Assembly (NCBI GenBank): GCA_030272585.1
Contig: BSYQ01000009.1
Span: 3,782,001 to 3,846,000, forward strand
Reading direction: 5' to 3'
Length of the DNA: 64,000 nt
Origin: Bryopsis sp. KO-2023
Taxonomy: Eukaryota; Chlorophyta; Ulvophyceae; Bryopsidales; Bryopsidaceae
Position 1 is the stretch's first letter. Each line of letters begins with the position of its first letter. Positions 55,726 through 64,000 of this stretch are shown here, piece by piece. The translations under genes were made by a program, and so were the position numbers. The notes under the pieces are model-generated. The model did not search any database. It had not been told where the DNA came from and was given only the letters and a program-made list of their open reading frames with translations.

Positions 55726-57729
55726 ATGTCGACCGACCAGATTGAAGCCCCTCCAATCAAACCTGCCTCCAGCGACTCCTCGGAGTTCCCTACTTCCGTC
55801 ACTCTGGCGAACGGTCAAGAGGTGATTTATCTTGACGCGACAACGCCCTGGGTGGCGCCCACTCTCTCTGTCGTTCGTTTCTTTTTCTTTTTCGGCAGTT
55901 TTTCTGTCTGGATCACGACATTTCCGACGTGTAATCCAGTTGGACGGGGTTTTCGGCGTAAAAATTGAAACTGAAACGATTCTATATTTAGGTGCCCGTG
56001 GGTCTGCCACCAGGCATGGACCCCAACCAAGCGAAAATGGTGATCGAATTCATGAAGAAGAATCCGGAGCAAGCCATGCAAACGGTCCATCAAATGGAAA
56101 CCCTCATGAAGAACCCTTCCAAAGCTCAGTCTTTGATGAGAATGCAGGTAGATCCAGTTGATTAGTAATAATCGGGGTAAATCCCATGGCCATAGTTCGA
56201 CAAGTGGAATATAAACAGGTCGATTCCTTTTCAAACTTGTGTAATTTCTTTTTTTCTTCTATGTCAGGCGGCGATGGCCAACACTGAGTTTCGAGATCGC
56301 ATGGGTGAGCTCCGGGAGGACCCCGAGTTGAAAACCATTTTCGAGGAAATCGCGAAACAGGGGCCACAGGCGCTGGACAAGTACTGGAACGATTCCGATC
56401 TGATGAGCAAAATTTCGCAAAAAATGTCGTCTCTGCAAGTGAAAGCGGGGGGGAAGAAGCCTGCCATCAATCTCGACACTTTGCATGGAGCTGCCAAGGC
56501 AGACGATGTGGATGCCATCAGAAAGTTAATCGGAGAAGGAGCTGATATACATGAGCAGGTACGACAATCCCCCCTCCCCCCCTTCTCCAAAAAAAAGAAA
56601 CAAAAATAAAGGGACTAAAGGAAGGAAAAAGACTGTAAAGGAAGGAAGACTGTCTGAACAGTTATAGGAAAAGGTGAAATGCAGAAATGTGGCGAGTGGG
56701 ATTTGAACCCACGCCCTTTCGGACTGGAACCTAACTCCAGCGCCTTGGACCAACTCGGCCATCGCCACGCTCAACAGTATAATTTGAAGTATATATACCC
56801 GTTGTGTTTTTTTGGATTGAATTCTGATGCCCTTTCAGCTATTATTTGGCGGTTACATTGCGGATCACATTTCCTTCAAGAATTAACAACATTATTATAG
56901 TCTTCCCCTACACTGTTGAGAATCGAGAAGGATATAGTTTTTCCCTCACAGTTTTTGCTGGTCAGCACATTGGTTGATTTGGTTTGATGTTTTTATTTAT
57001 TTTTTTCAGGATGCTCGTGGCATCAGCCCTCTTGGAGTGTCGGTGGGATTCAACAAGATGGATGCAGTGAAAGAATTGCTGAAGCAGGGCGCCAACGTGG
57101 AGCAAACCGACAAACAGGGCAACACTGTGATGCATTACGCTGCAGGTGATATAAATGATAGTTTTATAATGAAAATAAAACTTTTGTTTTGTTTTTTTTT
57201 TGTGCACTGTGGTTGCCTCATTCTGTTGAACGACACTCTTGTGGGGAATTTGACTCAAGAAGGGGGGGGGGACAGTTAGAGAAAAATGCTGAGCTTTGGT
57301 GGTATGCTCGAGCATACAGGATCACAGCGATATTTGGTGAATATGTTTATGAATTTTTTGCTCGGACTTTTGCATAATAGATCACTACGCTGCTCTGGTA
57401 ACTCCGTCTTTGATGTCGTATATTTTTTCAACATGATGAGATTGGGTGGCCATGTCATACTCAGCAGTAATGTAATGAGGAGCGGATGGCAAATGGCTGG
57501 TTGGAATCCTTTGACTCTTTTTGAAACAGAAATTGATTATCGTTGGGGGGGTGCCTGTGTAGGATATGGTCGATTGGAGGTTGCAAAAATACTCTTGAAA
57601 AACAAAGCCAAGATCGATGCCAAGAACAACGATGGTCAAACCCCCCTGGATGTGGCAACCCTCAACAGGGAAGTCATGGTGATCGAGTATTTGAAGGAAA
57701 AGTTGGAGGCAGATGCCAGATATGTCTAG
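55726..57729 (+). CDS. AKR2: AKR2-like ankyrin-repeat chaperone
   Basis: Plant AKR2 binds newly made chloroplast outer-envelope proteins in the cytosol and delivers them. Five exons, 55726-55821, 55992-56147, 56268-56558, 57010-57145 and 57563-57729, join in phases 0,0,0,1 to 281 residues, shorter than plant AKR2 (about 340). After an acidic start come STI1-type helices (MANTEFRDRMGELREDPELK, ALDKYWNDSDLM), which resemble the AKR2 segment with KYWND. Three ankyrin repeats follow: LHGAAKADDVDAIRKLIGEG, SPLGVSVGFNKMDAVKELLK and VMHYAAGYGRLEVAKILLK, with GQTPLDVATLN at the end. The chloroplast role is inferred from plants. The related PRAF/HIP-type ST13 proteins have the same parts in another order. 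Confidence 0.88.
56689..56768 (-). tRNA. tRNA-Leu (anticodon UAG), intronless, inside an AKR2 intron
   Basis: 80 bases on the minus strand. Acceptor stem GTGGCGA pairs with TCGCCAC. The D arm has GCC/GGC, the anticodon stem CTGGA pairs with TCCAG around loop GTTAGGT (anticodon TAG, codon CUA), and the T arm is GTGGG-TTCAAAT-CCCAC. The variable region between is extended, as in class II tRNAs. No CCA is encoded. A TTTT about 17 bases downstream on the minus strand (near 56670) can end Pol III transcription. It lies antisense within the intron between 56558 and 57010. Confidence 0.93.
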
Positions 57730-58478
57730 TTGATCCTTCCCGGAATGTTTCTCTAGCTGTGTGGGTTTTTTGCAAATGCATCCGTCTGGTTCTTTGAACA
57801 CCTCCCCCCCCGCTTCCCTTTTTTTTGGATAATGTTCTTCCCTTATTTTCTTGAAAAGGTTATTTTTGGGAGAGTGTGGAAAAGGGCTAGTTTTGATTTG
57901 TTTTCCTCGTTTTGGTTGGTCGAGGGAAAATGAAGTTTGGAGGGGAGGGGGGGGGATTTTCGAGAAGAAGAATATGGGTTCTTGGGTTAGGGCAGGTTGT
58001 GTGACTATTATGAAAATGTTTTTTTTGGGGGGGTTCAGTGGTGCGTTTTTTTTCTTTTCTTGGGGGTAATTTTGTGAGTGGCGATATTTGCTGTGTCGAA
58101 ATCGCTTGATTTTTGGCTATTGTCCTTTTCCGCAAATGGATATATTTAAAAAAAAAAAGATTGAGAAAAAGGGGGTTTTGGGAAGGGGTGGGGGGGGATT
58201 GACGGGGAAAAAGAAAGAAAGAAAAAAGGGGGAAGGGATGAAGATTGATATTGAGGAAGATATATTCTCATAAATCTTTTTATTTTTATTTTTCCTTAGC
58301 TTTTTTGGCCCTTTCCGTTTTGTCCATCACAAGATTATATGTAAAACAAAAATTGTGGTTCCCATACTGGTATTGAATGAGTCTGCAGAAAATGGGCCAA
58401 TATTTTCTTAAAAGAATCATGGAACCTGAAAACCTGTTACTGCGCAAATGACTGATTTGGGCAGGAAGGGGGGGGGGA

Positions 58479-58500
58479 ATATATATATATATATATATAT
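58479..58500. repeat. (AT)n microsatellite
   Basis: About eleven AT units followed by a T run. Confidence 0.9.
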
Positions 58501-58635
58501 TTTTTTTTTGTCTTGCATATTTCACATTGTGAAGGTGAACAGTATGGTGAGATGCTAAAAAAGGGGACCACCAAAGAGACAACTCCCCAGAAGTCAGACT
58601 CTTTTTATTTGGGTCCTACAAATAAATATATAAAT

Positions 58636-58761
58636 GTCTTTGTTTTGACAAAGACAGCTAAAAATAAAAAGTTTATAAGTTGAAAAAAAAAAAAAAAGTT
58701 TTATATAAAAAACTAAACTTATAAACTTAGTTTTCAAGCTTATAAAAGAAAAGCTTGAAAA
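58636..58761. repeat. Cluster of three inverted repeats
   Basis: Perfect arms GTCTTTG/CAAAGAC at 58636-58655, AGTTTATAAGTT at 58670-58681 with its complement at 58716-58727, and TTTTCAAGCTT/AAGCTTGAAAA at 58731-58761. The middle one encloses a run of about 15 A. May be a foldback element remnant or the 3' end structure of a transcript. Confidence 0.75.
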
Positions 58762-59441
58762 GTTTTTTTTTTTTCAAGCCCTGTCAAGAACGCTTCTTTT
58801 TTCGCCTTCCCCCCCCCAAAAAAAATTAGCCAAAATGGGATCAAAAAATCCAGAAACAATCCCAATAAACGCTCAGAGATATCATACATACATTCCGCCT
58901 CTGCTCGCATTTTCCACCATTAATTAGACTAGGAGGTGGCCAGAAACAAGTTCATACTTCATACAAACTTTGCACATCATCAACAGCAGTCGGTGAAAAA
59001 ACACTATTTGGGGAACGCTGACAGTGTTTTGTGCACGAAACACAAAGAAGCAATGAGTGTAGTGCATTCAGGACTCAAATACACCCTAACGATGTTCTGA
59101 TCTTGTATTTGCTTTCCAGTTGGATAACGCTTTCGAAAGACTTCTTGAAATTACATTCCCCAATCCCACCATTCTGTTCTGAGCTTGTTTGCATCTTTCA
59201 ATTCAAATTCATCCATTGAAAAACACATTTTTCCTACCTATATTTCAAAAAAGATATATATTTCTGCTTCCTGATCACGAAAACGTTTTTTCCCATTCTC
59301 GAACCCTTTTTTGATATTTTTTCAGCCACATTTCTTAGCTAGAGAACGATAACCTCCATAAAACTTAAAAAAAAATCAGCTCTTCATTTTCATTGTCATT
59401 CTCCCTTTTCTGTTTGTTTTCAAATCAAAGTAAAAAAGTTT

Positions 59442-62400
59442 TCATACAAAGAACATCGAGTTTTCAATCTTTGCATTGATCTTTGCTCGTTCCTGGCCGT
59501 CGATGCTTTCGGTCCCATCGCTGGAAGATTCTTGAATCAGCAGTTTTCCTTGCATGGCGGCAAGATGTGCGTAATAGGCAGGGGGAGCATATGACACGGA
59601 CCTGCTCAGAAAAAAAAAAGAGAAATAGTTGAAACAAAAAAAAAGAAGCAATCATCAGCCAGGAAACATATAGAAAACAAGGAAGCTACAGAAAAGCTTT
59701 GTTTGATGACCAGATGCAGCAGCTGCAAAATTCAACTTAGGTTTTTTCTTTTAATTCAAAAAGCTAAGTTTTTCTTTTTTTTTAATTTAAGAGGAAACTA
59801 TTCTTAGAATCCCTCCCCAGAACCTAGAATTCGAAGAAAAAAATAATAATGTTACTTTCTTTCTTGATTCGACTGAAGTTGCTCAGAATAAAAATGAACC
59901 AACCCCTCCCAAGAAAAAAAAAGCAAAAATAAACACTCGGAATTCCAACATTCAAAAATAAAGGAGTTTCCTTCCACAAAGAAAATTTATTTTTCCCCCC
60001 TTTTGCAAAAAAGCTAAATGCCTTCCCTCCTTCTTTCCAAAATTCTCACCTGGTGCATCGGCAATACAAAAAACACATCCAATACGTCATCAACTGGATT
60101 CCATCCGACCCAAAACCATTTTCATCCACCAGCACCCTGTAGTGTGCAGGTTTGTTGGTCCCTTGAATTCCAGCTTGGCTGTTCAAAAAGAACTCAAAGT
60201 CTTTCGGACCCACGATGCCAGAATCCACAATGGTGCCGGGGACGACGTTTCCGTTGCGGTCCCCCTCTCGCGAGTTTTGAGGGAAAAGACGAGTGTGGTG
60301 CCTTTTTTGAACCACGATGAAAGATATTGGGGGTCTGTAGTTTTCTTCCAGCTCCTGGCATGCCTGTCGATCAATGCATAATAATAATGGCATCAGGAAA
60401 ACCCCCTCCAGAATTCGTTTCCTCTCTGAAAGTCGTTTCATAATGCATCTGTTTCGTTTCTTCTGTTTCCGTCCCCCCCCTCAAACTGTTGAGGTGAATT
60501 GGATCGGATTTTTTTCCACTTTTTTTTCCCCTCAGCTGTTGCCAAATTTAGAAATCGATGACCATGGTGATGCAAAAAAAATATCGTCCAAAGGGGAAAG
60601 GAATTTGATTTGTAGCCGTCCTCAAATTCAGAATTGATGACCATGATGATATATTTAAAAACAAAATCACCACAAAAGATAAAGTGAATTCAATTTGTTA
60701 TATACCTGTCGAATTTGGCTGTATTCATGGTGCAGGCACTGTTGGAATTGACCTTCAGAGACGCCATCTCTGTAGAATACGATTCGTTCCGGTTTCAGCC
60801 CACATCTCTGGTAAAAACACTTCAGGAGGTCTTTCACAGGCTCCTTCATGTCGATCAATTCTTGGCGATGCCCTTGCACAATGATTCTCGTGGCATATTG
60901 TCCGATAGCCCTGTTTCAAGGGGAAAAAACAACACACACCAATGAAAAAATCAGCAAAAAACGGTGACAAAGCAGGCAAAAACGACTAGGACTGGCAAGA
61001 AGGGGGGTGGGGTCAAGGGAAGTAGACGAACCTCAGCTATAAAACCACTTTGATATGTTCTTTTCGCTTTCCAGAGTCATAAATCGTTTGAAGCAGCTGG
61101 GGATTTCCCTCCTAGTTTCTTTTTTTTTAAACAGAAAAACGATTCAATTTTCAGAAAATTGAATTGTTTTTTCCCAACGGGTGTGTAAGAACACTTACGG
61201 ATCCATTGATGCAACCAAAGCAGCAACAGAGGGCTCTCTTTCATCAAACCCGGTCGGATGAGTCACATCGGCTCCAAACACGATGAAAGGCTGGTTGCCC
61301 ACGACGGGGAAAACATCTTGCACCTTTCCAGCCAGTTGCGTGTTGACTCCACCGACCTTGTGGTTGATTTTCATCCCCAAATTGGCAAGATATTGCAATC
61401 GACCTCTGGGTTGGCATCCGATGCCGGCTTTGCTTGCGACAAAACACTGGGTGGGGATTCCCAGAGTGGAATTTCCCGCATGCTTGACAGCCCGGTAGAA
61501 TCCCGAATCTGTTGTTTCATTTTGAAACAAAAAGAATAATATAAAGTATAATTTAGGATAAAGAATCAATGATCAATGATCAATTGTCAAGAAGTCGTTT
61601 TTACTCAATTTGACCCTTTGATTTGGAAGCCGAATAGCTGGGAATTTGTTGTTGTTTTCCTATGAAAGGAAAAAGATGAATCATATTTTCACGCACACGT
61701 GTGTGTAAGGGAATTTGTTGGAAGTTGGGGTTGCTACCTGTGAATGGCAAAAGAACGAGAAGGATGGTGACTTCGCCAAACTGATTTTCAGCCTGTCGGA
61801 GGCAAGCCTCCATGGGGCCGACCGGATTTTGCCTGGGATTTCCGTGTGTCAAAACGGGGGGTTCCTCGGGGATGGTCAAGCCTAGATCCTTCAGAGTGGA
61901 GCGTAAGCCATCCACAAACCCTCGCAATCCTGCAAGCCAAAAAAAGTATTTAAGGAAAAAATGATTTTAAAACAAAAAACCCTGAAACTTATGGCCTTTT
62001 TTTATATAGATTCAAGAGTATCTGCCTCCAACAATAAAAGGAATTTATTTTTACTTTTGAAGAGGAAAAGCAGTCTGCTCCGTTTTCGCACACATGTGTA
62101 GTGACTTCTCTCCATGCACACCTGATTCTCCAGGGCCCATGGCTCGATCCTCCCTCTCGAAATTCACAATGCCCCATCCTTTGATGGTACCTCCCTCCAG
62201 GAACTGGATTCCTTCCAGGTTCCATGCACCTCGGGTGCCGGTGTCCAAGCTGCCGGGCCGCGTGTATTCCAAGTGCGGTTGAGGAAGAACACGGCCTTCC
62301 AACTGAAACCACCACCGTAGCACACTTTATTTGTAAAATACCAAAACCCAAACAACAACAAACAAATCCCGGAAAACAACACTGCCCAAATCATAATTCA

Positions 62401-63808
62401 AGCATTCAAAAAATTAACATATATAATATATATGCATGTATGGATTGTATTAAGGATGAGGTCTGGGAAGGTAATATACTCTTCTGAGGAATTTAATCCA
62501 TCGCTCTTTCAATCCGTTTTCGGTGCCTATGTTTGATTTTATTTGAGAAAATAAAATGGGTTTTAATTTTTAATCTTAAAAATATTTTTAAGACATAAGA
62601 AGAAAGTAAAACCCATCCCCAGCTCACCTCGACCATTCTGTTCTGCACATCGATGCCGAAGTTCCTGGTGACCCCGTCTCGAGTGATCCCGGATTGACCC
62701 AATGCCCTCTCGATCCCTGCTTTCCTTTCGTGCGGCTTTTTTGCAGCGAAAGTGATGATTTCCCTCGTTTGCATGTCAGTCAGCTTTGTCTGACGCTGAC
62801 CAGGAACCACCCTTTGTAAAAAGAAAATAAATAAATAAGTAACAAGAAAGTTTCGTGCACGAAAAACAAAACATAAAACCTTTACATATATATATATCCC
62901 CAAAAAATAAAAATAAAAAATGAATCAGAATTTGCTCATTGAGAATGAGAAGGTACTTCAACAGGAAAAAAAGCAAAAAAATATTACGTGTATGTTTAGA
63001 GAAATAGATATGGTAATGCTGGGCACTCACTCGCAAACTTCAGGGGGCAAGTAGTTGATCTTTGGACCTCTCGACACATCCAAGCAAGGAAGGAAATCCA
63101 GCTTCAAGGGCCCATAAGCACTTTCCCAGTACTGAGCGACAGACTGACTCTTGCCATCTTGACTTTGGAACATCAAATCCCTGGCAGCACCTTTAGTCAA
63201 CCCCTTAACTTTTCTCTTTTGATTCCTGCCCTCCCTGTGAGTGGTGATCACCTGCAACCCAAACAAACCATGCACAAAAATCAATCAAACCTCAACAAAG
63301 AAACCAGATCCATACAACTCATTTTCATTTTCACTTATCAAATCCGGAAAAAAATGGGACATAAATCGTTTTTTGTTCTTTTCGGAAAAGAAAGAAAAAT
63401 TTATGTGTAAGATTTGATCTGGGGATATACGATGTGCCATTTTTATTTTATTATTTTCATTTTTTTTGTGATTGCTGTTTAGAAAACTGTTCAATGAATG
63501 AATGGCTTTTGGGGTGGTTCGATTAAGTGAGTGGCCGACAATAAATGGTAAAATGGTAAAACGCACATGCCATACATTTCCCAAATATCCACAGCACCTA
63601 CCATTAATCCACACACGGCCTTTTTCATTTTTCTGATCTGCTGGTCAGACATGCCCCTCGCCATCTGGTGAATATCTCGGACCCCGGCAGCTTCCATCAT
63701 GACATCCACCAGACACCTCTTTGTCAAAAATGCCCCAGCGGTCGTATCGATATTCAAGGTCAAACCCATTTGACATGGCTTCACAGATTGATGGTACCCC
63801 AGCCACAG
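59442..63808 (-). CDS. AGO: Argonaute (AGO clade), slicer residues intact; 5' part outside window
   Basis: Binds small RNAs and cleaves or represses matching RNA. Nine exons are visible, 63808-63602, 63251-63031, 62811-62628, 62302-62122, 61929-61738, 61508-61199, 60910-60706, 60363-60050 and 59601-59442, joining in phases 0,2,0,1,1,2,0,2 to 657 residues. The first carries the linker block QMGLTLNIDTTAGAF; the next are PAZ and linker 2 (TKLTDMQTREIITFAAKKP, FGIDVQNRMVEV), MID (WNLEGIQFLEGGTIKGWGIV), then PIWI. All four catalytic residues are present: Asp in FGADVTHP (codon 61267-61269), the Glu finger in GHRQELID, Asp in VFYRDGVSEGQF, and His in NKPAHYRVL. The C-terminus MFFV is typical, since AGO proteins end close to an aromatic residue. 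The N domain and start codon lie beyond 63808. Confidence 0.96.
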
Positions 63809-64000
63809 CTGCAACATTTCACAAAATTTCCCGAAACCTCAAAAAAAAGCTCAACATTTTTTTATCAATTTTTTTTTATTTTTCACATAGGAAATAACAT
63901 CACTGCTGAAAACCACATCATTTCTTCATCCAGATGTGCATATCTGAAAATGTGGATTTTTTAAAAAAGAAATGCTGTGGCAATGTTATTTTTGCCTTCA
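63809..64000. other. Argonaute intron sequence
   Basis: Upstream of the CAG acceptor at 63809 on the minus strand. No further exon of the gene was recognised before the window ends. Confidence 0.5.

Larger units (their letters stand above)
57730..59441. other. No gene seen between AKR2 and Argonaute 3' ends
   Basis: Convergent 3' flanks. Holds G-rich runs (57930-57955, 58180-58200), an (AT)n microsatellite and a cluster of inverted repeats listed separately. 58800-59441 is A/T-rich and unremarkable. Confidence 0.4.

Noticed and set aside
1-64000. CRISPR arrays, bacterial operons, insertion sequences or a prokaryotic defence system
   Set aside because: The DNA is eukaryotic with spliced genes, and no regularly spaced repeats of CRISPR type were seen. 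Argonaute here is the eukaryotic AGO type, not a prokaryotic pAgo system.

Overview
The window is nuclear DNA of an intron-rich eukaryote. Coding exons are interrupted by GT-AG introns of about 50-800 bases that are full of long A, T, C and G homopolymers, and the gene content is eukaryotic throughout. The best taxonomic hints are green-lineage: an AKR2-type ankyrin chaperone (used in plants for chloroplast outer-envelope proteins), an F-box/LysM protein like plant At1g55000, a plant-type GH5 mannanase, a RAP-domain organelle RNA protein, and a wall protein with SPPPP-type repeats as in algal hydroxyproline-rich glycoproteins. I read it as an alga, probably green or close to it; no species is claimed.

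Layout. 1-9187 (minus): one large secreted-protein gene with leucine-rich repeats, a proline-rich stalk and Ig-like modules. Its main exon is split by a 5'-truncated non-LTR retrotransposon (about 548-3258, plus strand) with a perfect 15-base target-site duplication. 9188-15800: gene-poor, holding two copies of a dispersed repeat, a 75-base minisatellite, a poly-A micro-insertion and a long hairpin. 16054-18961 (minus): secreted GH5 mannanase. 19865-21855 (minus): BTB-BACK protein with a glycine-rich tail. 23102-26834 (plus): RAP-domain protein. 27669-28430 (plus): intronless F-box-like LRR protein. 29933-34319 (plus): MAF1. 35509-37713 (minus): DUF3754/TMEM143-like membrane protein. 37714-42090: gene-poor, with possible remnants of mobile elements. 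42091-42955 (minus): small type I membrane protein. 44456-46774 (plus): pirin. 47652-48572 (plus): unrecognised basic protein. 50315-51960+ (plus): F-box/LysM protein. 53034-55040 (minus): WDR83/MORG1. 55726-57729 (plus): AKR2-like protein with a tRNA-Leu(UAG) on the opposite strand inside an intron. 59442-63808+ (minus): Argonaute, with its 5' end beyond the window.

I built the gene models by hand, requiring GT-AG borders and matching codon phase across every junction. Most models close exactly: the visible exons sum to a multiple of three and match the expected family order. First exons are unresolved for the LRR/Ig-like gene, the BTB gene and the DUF3754 gene. The last exon of the F-box/LysM gene and the middle of the 47.7 kb gene are also unresolved. 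No genes form an operon. The main functional links are RNA-based: MAF1 (Pol III repression) and a tRNA gene, and a slicer-type Argonaute in the same window as an apparently young retrotransposon.
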